NCBI RefSeq assembly: GCF_000264995.1
Contig: NW_006767441.1
Span: forward strand, 756,370 to 820,369
Length of the DNA stretch: 64,000 nt
Direction: 5' to 3'
From: Punctularia strigosozonata HHB-11173 SS5
Lineage: Eukaryota; Basidiomycota; Agaricomycetes; Corticiales; Punctulariaceae
A program made the translations under genes and the position numbers. A model generated the notes under the pieces. The model worked only from the letters and a program-made list of their open reading frames with translations, was not told where the DNA came from and did no database searches. Shown in pieces: positions 46,529 to 58,781 of this stretch; positions within the stretch are counted from its first letter, which is position 1, and the number at the start of each line of letters is the position of its first letter.

Positions 46529-48048
46529 ATGTCGTTCACGACGCTCGCGAGGCGGAGAGCACAGCGGACACTCACTACCTGCAGATGCCGAGCACGTCGC
46601 TGGCAGTCGTCCACCGCGAGCACCGATGTCGGCGCTGCTCAGGCCTCCGTGTCGACGCCGCCAGCCGGCGGCCATTCGCCATCAATTGCCACCTCCCCGC
46701 GTCCGTATCCCGTTTACCCCACACTTCTTGCTCAGGGACGCTGATGTTCGCACTTCACGCGCACAGTACTCAAGCACACACGCGATCAAGCGTTACGAAC
46801 TCCAGGACTGCAATGGCACGATGATGACCCGGGTGATCCCTTCACAGGACGGGAGACGCGGAAGATGAACATGTACCAGGTATGCTAGGCCCCCCACTAG
46901 CACGACCAAACTGGTAGGACTGAATTCATCTGTGCCAGGCAGTTCGCGATGCAATGAGCATTGCGCTTACCAAAGATGATACTGCTGTTGTCTTTGGCGA
47001 GGATGTTGCCTTCGGCGGCGTGTTCAGGTGTACAATGGTTCATCCTTCCCCGTATGATCTCTTTGTCACTAGGCTCATGCCATTGCCACACTCCGTAGGG
47101 TCTCGCTGAAGAGTTCGGTCGCGAACGGGTGTTCAATACGCCCCTTACCGAGCAGGGCATCGCTGGCTTCGCGATCGGCCTCGCAGCTATGGGTCACACC
47201 GCGATAGCAGAAATACAGTTCGCTGACTACATCTTCCCCGCTTTCGATCAGGTATGTCTCGTGCCTATTCCATCGCACAGAAGCGTACGCTGACTTGCCC
47301 TGCATCGCAGCTAGTCAACGAGGCCGCCAAGTATCGCTACCGCTCTGGAGGGCAGTTCAACGTCGGTGGTTTAACGGTGCGCTGCCCCACGATGTCCGTT
47401 GGCCATGGAGGGCTCTACCATTCTCAATCCCCGGAGGGCTTCTTCATGGGCGCGTCGGGACTCAAAGTGGTCATTCCACGCTCGCCCCTGCAGTCCAAGG
47501 GCCTCTTACTCTCGTCCATTCGTGACCCAAATCCGGTAATCTTCATGGAGCCCAAGATTCTTTATCGGTCGTCGGTGGAACAGGTCCCAATCGACGACTT
47601 CATGCTTCCGCTCTCAACAGCAGAGACACTGGTGCGGGGTTCTGACCTCACTGTGCTCTCTTGGGGTACTCCAGTCTACACCTGTCATAATGCACTCTCG
47701 ATGCTTGCGGATCCACCGGAGTCGATATCGTCACATGTCCCTGCCTCTCTACGCTCCGCTAGCGTCGAACTCATTGACCTTCGTACAATACTCCCCTGGG
47801 ATGTTGACACCGTCGTCGCCAGCGTAAACCGGACAGGTCGGTTGGTCATCGTTCACGAGGCAGGCCCGACGGCCGGTGTCGGTGCCGAGATTGCAGCCGA
47901 GGTTCAGAAACGATGCTTCCTTAAATTGAGCGCACCTGTGCGAAGGGTGACGGGATGGGACACACCGGTAGGGCTTCAGTATGAGAAGTTTTATGTACCG
48001 GACGCCCTCAGGATCATGGACGCCTTGATGGAGACATTGAACTACTAG
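46529..48048 (+). CDS. BCKDHB: Branched-chain 2-oxo acid dehydrogenase E1 beta subunit
   Basis: Mitochondrial subunit of the complex that decarboxylates the keto acids of Leu, Ile and Val. The start [25 protein letters not shown] is a clear Arg-rich presequence. After an intron (probably about 46701-46847) the mature enzyme begins RKMNMYQ^[33 protein letters not shown]. It continues [51 protein letters not shown]^[33 protein letters not shown] and [17 protein letters not shown]. It ends [20 protein letters not shown]. The HSQSPE block and the FFMEPK-like [10 protein letters not shown] favour BCKDH over pyruvate dehydrogenase. Four introns. It appears intact. Confidence 0.92.
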
Positions 48049-48311
48049 CAAGTTGTATAGGTTACAAGTTGCAATCACAGTTTTTGCGTGTTGTTGAAGC
48101 ATGGGCAATGTTTCGACAACCCACACACAGGACATACACGGAAATAACACGAGCAAGGACAGCAAGCGATAAGACAGCGTAAAGCACTTCATAGCGAGTC
48201 TCTCAGAATCAGGACGTGAATAGTACATGAGAGGTGGTCGATCTGGTAACAAAACATTTCGTCATTCACGATGTCGTTCGGTAGATTGAACGCCGCTTAC
48301 GTGCTTCAACC

Positions 48312-51300
48312 TCACTTCAGGATCAGACACTCCAGCTCTTCTTTGCAATCGAAAATGATTGCGAGAGCAATAAGCCCGAAGCTGTTGGCTCCAAACTCGT
48401 GCTGTTTCCTGACACTCAAGCACCATGCCGTCCACGCTCTTTCGAGCGACCGGTAAAGCCGTTGCGTCTTTGCGTCCGGATGCTCCTCGATGTCTGCATG
48501 CGAAGGATGAATCCATAGCTTGTGACGCACATCATTGACAAGCGTGCGATTGTGTTCCTTCATGCGAAAAACGCGCTCCTTCCGAAGGCGCTTTTGAGAG
48601 CATTTGGCGAGGATGGTAGAAACAACCACTTCTTCTTCTTCAAGCGGATTTCCGTTACCGGTCAAGAGTGTATGAGTGCTGCATATGTAACGCATCTCCG
48701 CGACCTTGTACGAAATCAGAGTACGGTAGAAACAGCAGGTGGTCAAGACTGACGTAGGATTCATAGAGCTGCGCTACCCAATCCGGGGCCTCGGTCTCAG
48801 CTGACAGGCATAAACCCGTCTTCGCGAACCGTTTCAAGGTTTTCCGCAGAGCACCGGATATCGCGTTGTGAACCCCATGAGCTTCAGGATAATCTTCCTC
48901 CGGCTCAGTCAACCGGATCTCGCGGTACAGATGTCCTAACGCGCGACTAGGACTGCGTCAGCGCTTTCATCGTCGTCACCACATGCTTCGCGGACCTGCT
49001 TTCATAGTAATCGGTTGACCTAGGGGATATGATTTCTGCCGCCTAAGGCACAACTCAGAGGTGAGCTGCCTGCATTACACCGCATTCACTCACATGCCAG
49101 TCCGGTTTGAAAGGGATGAGCTGAGAAAACAAATTTCTTGTCAGAAGCCATTTCTTGTCAGAAGTGCTTAGCACTGACCTGTTTCATGGCCCGCTTCTCT
49201 TTCGCAAGATTGATTGCGATGCCGTTCTTGGCATAATCAACAGCCTGACTGCACAGTTCGGCGAGACGGAGACATTTCTCGTCACGAACACCATCCTTGG
49301 ATTGATCTACGATATTACTGCAGTCAGTGTCATCTAGTCTCTGCTCCATCAGACTTGCGTACCGGCAATCACTAGGTGCTTGTCTGACAACAAGCCCTAT
49401 GGGATATAGTGCTCAATGTCTGTCATCAACATGTCCTTGAACGTTTGCTTACAAGAACATCGGAATGGACATATTCTACTATGAAATCGCTGCGCGAGAT
49501 CTCAGAGAGCGTACAGGTTTATTTCATGGTACGCACCAAATATCATCGATTTCAGCAGGTCGATCCAGGGTCAAGGTTTCGACAGGAGGATATTCAGCCG
49601 GCGGCTGCTGTTCCGTTGGCAGCAGTGTTGGAAGCATGCTGACGCAGTACTCGTCTCCATCCAGATCGCCACCGCCTAGGCAGCTAGCCAAGCTGCGTTC
49701 ACCTGGACGCTCGTTAGAGGTATTCGATGTTATGGACCTTTAAGCAAGCGCACCAACAGATGGAAGTACCACGACATTCTTCAGGCGAGAGAAGAAGCAA
49801 AGCTGGTCCTCGGGAGGTTTTCCGATGGCATACACTCGTTGTACTACGCACAACGAAGTCAATGCAGGATCCTTCAATATTGCGAATGGCTTACTGTCGC
49901 CGGGATGAACGACCGGACTCCGCCAGATGACGCAATTACCCTTCAACCATTTCGGTTCGACGTCATCTGGTCCCTGGACACACGCTGTGGCCATTCGAAA
50001 TTCAGTACTTATGTTATGGTCAACGAGTATTCGTCAGGCGTACCAAATATCCGATTCTCTGCCAATTTGAACACATTCTGGTGTCCCCGTGCCTCGTACG
50101 CCGGTCCTTCATCAGCGACCCCAGGCAGCAGATAAGCATCTCGCAATGGTATGCTTGCGCCATGTTTGATCTCCCTGTTGTTGCAGTTAGACGATGATAC
50201 TTGGAATCAACAGATAAGGCAGGGCAATAGGAAAAATCTTGCCAGAGAACTGGAATCATGAGCTGGTGGAGCAAAATCGTGAAAACTCACCGGAGGAGGT
50301 GATGCCGAATAAACTCGACCAGACGCAGGATGAAGGGGTGGCTCAGAGGTTGCACGCGGAGTCGCTGCTTGAAATCAAAGCCAAGCTCGGCAAGATTCCT
50401 CATGATGTATAGGAGCCGGTAGTTTGATCCCAGGCCAGCACCTCTGTCGGAAAGCATCCGAACGAAGTTGTCTATGGAAAAGCTGGCGGTATTGATGTCC
50501 CGAACTGCTTCGTCTTGAAGTTTCATGAAGCATTTCCAGCTGACACCCCTATCCTCAAGGATCATGATGAGAGCGCTGGCGAGAACAGAACATGAGACAC
50601 GCCAGCATCAATAACAAAAAGTCTCGAATCAAAATCCCTACCGGTTCAGATTGACCTGCGTTGGTTTCCAAAACGGCTTGGCGATCTCGATTTCCGCGGA
50701 GGGTGTCTTATGGGCACGAAACTTGTTCATCGAGGGACGCAAGCACATCTGCTCTCCCTCAAGCGTCTCGTCAACGGTGACTATACCTTTGTAGCCCTGA
50801 ACATGGGATATAATGGCACTGACAACGGAAAAATGCAAAAATCATACCAGGAAACGAATTTGGTACTGTAGAAAATGTTAGCGCGAGCGTGGCAGCCAAA
50901 AGTGCGGATGTGCCTTACGCAGTCAGGAGAGCTCTTGCAAGCTTGGAAATAAGGTCGATCCTTGCATAACGCGGCCCATATCATGTCGGCAAGCTTCCGA
51001 GAGATCGTGCCGCAGCCATCAGTATGCAGATGAGGTTCCTTGCCTAGATCTGGTATTTCTTGCCATTGGTCCTCATTGATGCGGACAGAAGGATCCGTGG
51101 CAGTGAATGCCTGTGCCATGCGCGCAGCGTCTATGAATGCAATGAACAACGAATTAGTGACCTTGGGTAGAACCCGTACATTTAGAGGGCTGCATTCTGA
51201 GTTGGATGGTTTTCGCATCCCGTGTCTCGTTATTGTTGTCGATGGCCCCAGAGAAATCACCAAGGCGATCACGGATAATGTACGCGTCCACTGAACCCTT

Positions 51301-53140
51301 TTCGTGATGCTCAAAAGGATGAACAAACCACACTGCATGCTGTTTCAATGCGGAAGACGAGTAAGCAAGAAATTGAAAGTGTCGTCCAGCAAGCTCGAAT
51401 CCCTCCTTCAATATCCTGCCGACTCGCTCGGCCAGAAAGGAGCGACAATCAACCTCTCTGTCCCACCGGTATTGCAAACCATCTTCCTCGCGGAAGTCGA
51501 CCCGTACGAAGTGCTCTTCGTATCCCGAGTATTCCCTGATAACCCGATTGCCTTGCGTCGGGAATGGCCCCTCGAGAATCATCCGTGAAGGACAAAATGT
51601 GATGTGATAGCAGGAGAACATGCCGCTGGGGCACGTAGTGGCGGTCCTTGGCTTCAGTAAAAGTCGCTGAAGACAGTCTCCGGGTGTTTCTCCGGATGCA
51701 CGGCTGCGAACAGCCTCAGCAAAGCTCCGCAGAATCTCTGCGGCTGCCTGAGGATTGTTTTCATATAGACTGCGGATGTTGGGCCAAAGGTCGTCCGAAA
51801 GCAACTCATCCGACGTCAGTAGTCGATTCCGGAGGAGGAGCTCAAGTTGAAAGGCAACGGCCCACTGCATCTGTTTGAACACGCCTTGAACTTGCCGAAG
51901 CCGCTCCGTCGTGTAGAACCCGCGTTCGCATGCTTCAAGTTTGCAGTGAACAGGCATAGGCAGACCTGCTACTTTAGCCAGGTTAATGAAGGTCCGGAGT
52001 GCGGGTTCGTCAACAAGGACCATGCGAAGCTATCAAACAAGATATCAGTAAGATGATGACGTGACAGCACCTCAATGGTCACTTGATGGGCATACGGCGC
52101 GATTCGCTTATGTGCTTCGTCCAAGCCCACTAAACGATGCCTGAAATTTCTGTTGTCTTGGGCATCATCACCAGTCATAGCGCGATAAAATTCTTCCTGT
52201 TCCAATAGGGCTGGAGTACTGAGCTCAAAGCATACAACTGTGCAGAAGAAGATAAGAACCTATGATTCTCGAAGAAAGGTGACGTACAAGGATTTCCGAA
52301 GTCGTAGCCGTACCCAAGACGGATGATCGTGTTGAAGCGAACGACAATAGTTTGACCGATTTCATCCGTTACCTGATGGATTTTATCAGCAGAGATACAA
52401 GGATAGCGCCGACTGCCCTGCCTTGTTTCCGAGCTAATTCCTGTTAGTAATAGTAACAAGTACGACTAGGACAAGCACATAACCTACCTGTACCCGCATA
52501 CATTTATGCGAATAGTGCAGTTTCACCCACGCAACGTGACCATTCGACAAGAAGTCTTTGTTCCATTCGACGGAGAACTCTCTGCTGGATTGCGGCGTTT
52601 TGCGATGGTAAACGCCAAATTGCACACTGGCGACTCGCAGATGCTCGTCCAACACAGTCTCCACTATAAAATCAATCAATTTATGAGAACGAAAAGTTCG
52701 TTACATGGCGTACGGCGCTGGCGCTCTTCGTCAATATCCGGGTCCACGTAGGGCGCCTTGAGGAGTTGCTGTATGATCGCCTTAGTAGGCTTCTTGCCAG
52801 ATTTGCTGAACCAGAGCTTCCTCCCATTCATCCGGATGGGATTATCACGAGCCAAACGCAGGAATTTCTCCGCGGCTTTGGCGGTGGGCAGAACGAGGTA
52901 CCCATAGCCCTTATTCTGCACCCCATAGCCAGCTGGTTCCAAGAAAACCTAGAGCTTACTATAGGAACCTGACGGAAAGATTCATACCCAATCAAGTTCA
53001 CTGACTTTGAAGTTCATCAATCGAGACATCGGATCGTCTCGATCGATGAACGCCTCGGTGTGTAAGGCTTGCGCGGCCAGGAGCTTTGTTACCTCGTAAA
53101 CCGTCGCTGTATGAGGTACACGCTCGATACAAAGCTCCAT
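48312..53140 (-). CDS. RNA-dependent RNA polymerase, RNAi type (RdRP/QDE-1 family)
   Basis: Cellular RNA-dependent RNA polymerase that makes double-stranded RNA for RNA silencing. It starts MELCIERVPHTATVYEVTKLL with an N-terminal RRM-like region (YGYLVLPTAKAAEKFLRLA). A long RdRP core follows: LEACERGFYTTERLRQVQGVFKQMQWAVAFQ, MFSCYHITFCPSRMILEGP, RVDFREEDGLQYRWDREVD, FLAYSSSALKQHAVWFV, YKGIVTVDETLEGEQMCLRPSMNKF, and the strong catalytic motif GGGDLDGDEYCV (DLDGDEY at 49668-49648). The C-terminal part includes LWIHPSHADIEEHP and ends LECLILK. Well over ten introns break the gene, so the precise protein is not certain. The DxDGD triad is complete, so it looks active. No Dicer or Argonaute gene is nearby. 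Confidence 0.92.
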
Positions 53141-53387
53141 CTTTTTGTTGCTGTTGTGTAACGAGACCTAGAGGTTTCTAAGGAGTTTATCGCCGCCCTA
53201 GGATGTATCGCACTAAAGCAAAGGCTCGCAGTCCTAGTGAAGTGAGGCCTCGTGTCAAGTAGACTCACGTGATTGTGTGTCCTTTCCCTTATTGGGCTTC
53301 AAGATTGCTATATTGGGAGCCGTTTCCGTTAGCATTGGCGGAGCCCCCGGCTGCAACCTGAAGTTTACTTCCTCTGGTTCTTATAAG
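53141..53387. promoter_or_regulatory. Divergent promoter interval, RdRP / unknown membrane protein
   Basis: The start codons of the RdRP gene (-) and the unknown gene (+) are 247 bp apart. Both promoters must lie here. No element could be assigned securely. Confidence 0.35.
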
Positions 53388-54543
53388 ATGATTCAAGCCT
53401 CGCCCATTGCACTGCTAATTGCTCGCAACACCCAACATGCATATCGATCCATCTCAGAATTGGTTAAGGCTTCGTATCTCATTGCGACGCAAAGTGAAGG
53501 CGTTCTTTTGAGATACTCTATTACTGCCCTCTCTGTATTCGTCCTTCTCGCCTTTGCGTGGAGCAAGGCTCGCGAATCCCGCTCCCCCTCGGCGAGGTAC
53601 ACGGATACACTCCATGCGCTGCAGACAACTCTGGTTCCTTGCCGATCGATCTGGCCGACTGTCTATCTGAACGCCGCTCGAAAGGGGGACAAGTCGGAAC
53701 ATGTTCTTCTGGAGCTGCCAGTCTCTACCCTCATAGAAGACATAGTCAACGGACGGATCCAACTCAGAAACCCGTCTCAGGATCTACCCGTGCTTCTTCA
53801 GAATGCGATTGTCTGCTACGGCCATAGGTTCAGCCTCGCAGTCGATGCCGACGCTCGAGCGGCAGCCATTGCTTGGTTCTTGTCTGCAAGCAGGGTCCGT
53901 ACATTCCACCCAGACCATCTTCGTTTCAGGATTGATTTAACACAGCGTAGATGAAACCTGCGCTGAGTGAGTATATGCGCCTAAATTTACTTCATAGCAA
54001 TAAGCCACGTAACGAACACGATGATCTCTTCCAGTGACGCCATCTCAACGCAGCAACGGAAACTGGGAACAATGCCCCTCTATCGCAAGCATCGCGCCGA
54101 CCTTCGAAGTCGGAATATCCACCTCGCGAATGTCGCTCAGTCGTGACAGTCCGGTGCCTATCACCTTCACAACCTGCAGCTCAAGATTCAAGGTTAACGA
54201 GGATGTGTTTATCTTCACTGCGTTGCCGTTCTTTGCTCGCAAACATACGACCCAACGCGCACCAATGCCGTTCTTCACGTCCTTGCATCACAGCCTCGAG
54301 TTGCTGGTATCTGGGCCGACACCACTCGCCATTGTCTCAATTCGAAACATCTCCAACTCATATGCCAAGTACCTTGACGACGTCGTGGCACTTCTGGAGC
54401 GGAAGGGCACCGCACGTAATGCATCGATTGCCCAGGCTGGGATACAAGGTTGGCGCGAAACCAGGCTGCTCGTTGCGTGGGAGGCTGCGCTTCACAAAGT
54501 GGGCTACTTGACCCGTTGGCAGGTGTTCGTGCAGAAGTCTTGA
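53388..54543 (+). CDS. Unrecognised protein with one N-terminal membrane helix
   Basis: I do not recognise this gene. The frame opens MIQASPIALLIARNTQHAYR and has one hydrophobic helix (YSITALSVFVLLAFAW). A soluble segment follows (TVYLNAARKGDKSEHVLLELP, LPVLLQNAIVCYGHRFSLAVDADARAAAIAWFL). A stop soon follows RIDLTQ, but an intron (GTAGAT donor near 53950, CTTCCAG acceptor before 54033) keeps the phase and joins to LTPSQRSNGNWEQC. The second exon reads APTFEVGISTSRMSL, FIFTALPFFARKHTTQRAPMPFF and ends WQVFVQKS. The total is about 355 residues. The donor is weak, so two separate genes are possible. It is likely a conserved basidiomycete protein, but no function can be given. Confidence 0.6.
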
Positions 54544-54642
54544 ACAATATCCGAGCCTGGAACTAAGAATGCGTTTCCTGAGACGATTGTTGAATCCGCC
54601 TTCGTATGATTACTCTATGATACAATTCAGTTAGGACGTCTA

Positions 54643-56136
54643 CTAGGCATTCGTCAGTTCGATGGACCCTGAGTTAGCACGGAAGAGGCTCACAAGATCC
54701 TCTGACGCGCGAGACCGTCGACCATGAGCATCTGGTTTCAACCCGAGATATTCCGACATGAAAACCCGCAGTATCAAGTTCCATCTTCGCATAGTCGGTA
54801 GGTCGAGCGCTGAGGCATCGTCCTTGAACGCATATGTGAGTGTCATGACACAGCCAGGTTGGTCTAACGTACCTGGAGCGTATGCCACACCCTCGGGAAA
54901 GGGCTTGCGATAATGTGTAGTACGTCCACGCCTTCTTTGAGGAAAGGGATATGATCATCTTCAATGAACCCGCCGAATTCATTCCCAGTTCGCTGCTTGA
55001 AAAAACTGTGCCAGTTGTCTTCCCCCTTAAACGCGTCACTGTCGCGGAGCCTCTGTTCAGCAGACGCCATAGCGTCGAATAACCAAGCTGTTTCCTTGAA
55101 GAAGGACTGGATAACAGGGTTGGGTGCACCAAGCAGGTCGAGGAGGATCAGATGTTCGATTGTCGATATTTCCGTAGCCACCGATGAGAGCAACCTTCGT
55201 TTCGTGTTGGGATTGATATACGTGCTGGCCCATTTGGCGGCAAGATGTCTTACGTAGCCTCCATATCAGGCGGTAAGAGGAACAGGCATAGCTTATACCT
55301 CGCACCGTAAACGGAGTCCGTCTTTGTCCATTCCTTGAACGCTTCCTCGCCGTCGAAAAAGACAAGCTGCAATGTAGTCTCGGCCATGTCGTCATTGTCG
55401 GCAAGGCCGTCTTCTAGCTGCTTTGCACGATGGTCCAGGAGTGAATTGAGCGATTCTGCAAGATCGAGCATCATCTGTGCAACGTCAGCTAGATCCAAAT
55501 GACATTGTGTCGCATCAACGCACCGCGCATGGCGCTGCCGAATCTGTTGCACCCACGAACTCGGTGCGGATGAGCACATACTGGACGTGAGCATTGGAAG
55601 AGTCGCGTACCTGGTTCTGTGGAGAAGTGGGAAAGAATTTGCTATCGAAATGCGCTGCGAGTATAACACGTCGGGGTGCCGAGGGATCCTTGGTCGCGAT
55701 GATATTCGTAAATCGCTTTACTCCGTAAGGAGTAGTGTCATTGAATGAGTCTTCTTCCACGTCCCATTTGAGTTTCCTCAGCGTCTTGACAATATAGTCT
55801 TTGACAATAGTGTTGTTCGCCGTGTCCGCTGCGAACGAAGTTCAAGGTTGCGCTCCTGGCTCGCCGACGTGAATACATACGAGGCCGGGGGATTAATATC
55901 TTCGACAGGTGAGATTTGGAATTCGAGATATCGACGTTTTTTGCTGGATCCGGGGATGAAACCAATGATGAGATGTCGGACGCCGAGAGTTGAGTAAGTG
56001 CACGTTCTCCGAGCGTCGACCGCCCGTATGAAGGTTGGACAAGGCTAAGAATCAAAACCGTGCTGAGCAGCACCAGATTCAGCCAAGCCGTGGTGACGCT
56101 CGACCCTGGAGCATGTTTTGACCTGCTGGCGGGCAT
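54643..56136 (-). CDS. Glutaminyl-peptide cyclotransferase (M28 family), membrane-anchored
   Basis: Zinc enzyme that turns N-terminal Gln into pyroglutamate on secretory proteins. It starts MPASRSKHAPGSSVTTAWLN and has a signal-anchor helix (LVLLSTVLILSLVQPSYG). The catalytic part reads LRKLKWDVEEDSFNDTTPYG, NIIATKDPSAPRRVILAAHFDSKFF (His/Asp region), VGATDSAAPCAM with the zinc-binding Asp, LQLVFFDGEEAFKEW with the Glu pair, LILLDLLGAPNP and EDDHIPFLKEGVDVLHIIASPFPRVWHT with the last His. It ends SGSIELTNA. Four or five short introns. The motif set is that of QC/QPCTL proteins. The membrane anchor suggests a Golgi-resident form. It is divergent from the reductase gene. Confidence 0.9.
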
Positions 56137-56332
56137 GGTCGACGGAGGGAAGAGCTTCGGAGGGACATCGTGGTGTGAACCGACTTCGGTCCGACGGCCT
56201 TCACAACTAACTGCTTTGTCTCCCTCCTCTCATCTGAGATCGGAGCCAACCTTCATAGCCAAACTCGCGTCTGTTGCCTGGAGGCTTTCATAACTTGTGC
56301 AGATAACATCTTGAGGCCGGGATATATCGACC

Positions 56333-58661
56333 ATGAAACTAGCTGACAAGATTGCGGCTCACCAGGATTGGCCGTTCTTCACCTTCGAGTTTTTCCCGCC
56401 GAAGACAAATCAAGGCTTTGAAAACCTCTTGTCGCGGATATCTCGCCTTTCTAAGCTCAATCCTTTGGCGATAAGCATTACTTGGGGTGCAAGTGGTACC
56501 ACGAAGGATCGCAGTCTCGAACTCGCTGGCCTGACCCAACAGGACTATGGCGTGGACACTGTTCTGCACCTGACTTGTACGAACATGGAGAAGGGTACTG
56601 TGGACGATGCGCTGAGGGTGAGTGTGTCACTCCTTTCCTTCCTTACGACAAGAGACCCATAAGTATCGAATGACCAGGCTGCGAAGGAACGCGGTATCCA
56701 AAATATCCTAGCCCTGCGCGGAGGTAGATCATCCCCATTCCATTCGCTATCATATAGCCTAACAAGCCTCTAGATCCACCGAGAGGTCAGGAATATTGGA
56801 TACCAACAGACCCTCGGTTCGCCCATGGCATTGACCTTGTGTCGTACATTCGCTCTTCCCCTGAATTCTCATCCGCGTTCTGCATCGGCGTGGCAGGTCC
56901 ATTTTCTGTCCATCTATGTACCCCAAATGAATATTCATTTCGCTCCCAGCATATCCTGACGGCCACCCCGATCGTGAGATGGATGAAGATGCTGAGATTG
57001 ATAAGCTGAAAGATAAGGTCGACGCTGGCGCGGATTATATCGTCACGCAACTGTTTTACGACGTAGACAACTTCCTACGATGGCTGGGCAAAGTTCGAGA
57101 CAGAGGTTTGCCATAACTGTCGGAAAAGATTTACATGTGTCTGAGCAAATGCCACAGGCATCAACGTTCCTGTGATCCCTGGCATCATGCCGTTACAAAC
57201 CTACTCTTCGTTCCTTCGTTTGACGAAATTATGCGGCAGCAAGATACCCGCCTCGCTGCATTCAGAGCTTGAAGCTGTCAAGGTAAGCTAGCGAGTATTC
57301 ACCAAGCATCACGATGTTCACTAGTGGATCAGCACGACGACCAACAAGTCAAAGAATTCGGCATCAGATTGGCCACGGATATGATCCGTAAACTTGTCGG
57401 TAGTGGCAAAGTCCCTGGTGTTCACTTCTGTACCCTAAACCTGGAGAAGAGTGTGCAACGGGTCCTGGAATCGCTTGGGTGGACAAACCCTCGTGACACC
57501 CCTCGGACCAAGAACAAGCTCATCGCCGTACGCTGATCTCCCATCATCTTCCGATTACCCCACTGACAAGCTCCGGACAGGACACTCCCGGTGATGCGGT
57601 ACACACGAACTCCGTAGACTCTGAACTCCTAGTGACCCCTATCACCGCTGCGCACTCAGTAACGAGTGGGTTATCTTCAGCGCCTGCGGCCGACCGCGAG
57701 CTTGGAAGCGGCGAAATCAATAGTGCGACCACTTGGGACGAGTTCCCTAACGGACGATTCGGAGACTTCAAGAGTCCTGCATTCGGGAATCAGGATCAAT
57801 GGGGCGGCTCAGTCGTAACGGTGCTTATCTATTTTGTTCATATTCCTTCAGACGATTTGACGTCCTTCGAGCGACCAGAAGCGACTGACGCTTGGGGAAA
57901 CCCCAAAACGTTGGACGACCTGACCTCGCTCTTCGTACGGTATCTCGATAACTCTGAGATATTGACAACACCATTTACCCAAGGTCCCTTGTCGTCGGAG
58001 ACTCGTATGATTATCACCCATCTCCAGCGGCTGAACAAACGTGGCTGGTGGACGGTCGGTTCACAGCCGGCAGTCGATGGCGCGCCTTCTGAAGACGAAG
58101 TTGTTGGATGGGGGCCGCGCGACGGATACGTCTTCCAGAAGTGCTTCGTCGAATTCTTCGCGAACCGGGAGGATGTGGCCAAAATCGAGAAGGCTATCGA
58201 GAAGGAGGGCGGAGGATGGATCAGCTATTTTGCTGCTGACCAGAAGGTCAGGCCTATGCTATAGGCTCCGCCTTATTCTATATTCAAAGTATCCGTTTCA
58301 GGGAGAGTGTCGTACGAACGTTCCAGATGATGGTCGGAATGCAGTTACATGGGGTATCTTCCCCGGGCAGGAAATTGCGCAATCAACTATCATTGAACGC
58401 GAATCGTTCCTGTCTTGGAAGGTCCGTACACCTATCCGATGGTTCTGTCGTCTAACTATATTCTATGCTCACCTCGCACGCCTGCAGGAGGAAGCGTTCT
58501 CTATATGGTCAGAGTGGGCATCGTTTTATCCACCCGGATCGGCAGAACGAAAGCTCCTTGAATCGGTTCGTGATGAACGGTGGTTAGTAAGCGTGGTCCA
58601 CCACGATTTCAAAAACCCGATGGCTCTATGGACGTTCTTTGAAGAGTCCCTACTCCGCTGA
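56333..58661 (+). CDS. MTHFR: Methylenetetrahydrofolate reductase
   Basis: Reduces 5,10-methylene- to 5-methyl-tetrahydrofolate for methionine synthesis. The catalytic domain starts MKLADKIAAHQDWPFFTFEFFPPKT, with the flavin-binding FFPPKT block, then ISITWGASGTT, VLHLTCTNM, GIQNILALRGD^PPRG and YPDGHPD. It continues with ADYIVTQLFYDVDNFL, VPVIPGIMPLQTYSSFLRLTKLCGSKIP and VHFCTLNLEKSV. After a variable linker (57540-57800, Thr/Ser/Ala-rich), the fungal regulatory domain follows: PTTWDEFPNGRFGD-like sequence, AFGNQDQWG, GPRDGYVFQKCFVEFF, EKEGGGWISYFAADQK^, [30 protein letters not shown], and the end MALWTFFEESLL. About eight introns. Both domains look complete. Paralogues MET12 and MET13 of yeast cannot be told apart here. 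Confidence 0.94.
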
Positions 58662-58781
58662 AAGAATCCCCGTCAGGATTTACGGCGACGCCGGGGAGAG
58701 GAAGGATAACGAGACAATGTATCATAGCAAGTACAACTGTTTCATATGTCATACAACAAACCACATCTAGAAAGAAGAGCA

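Noticed and set aside
45959-46675. Minus-strand frame of 238 codons across creC and the E1 beta start
   Set aside because: It is an off-frame reading of the Ser-rich creC exon, extremely rich in Arg, Pro and Ser, and overlaps the presequence of BCKDHB.
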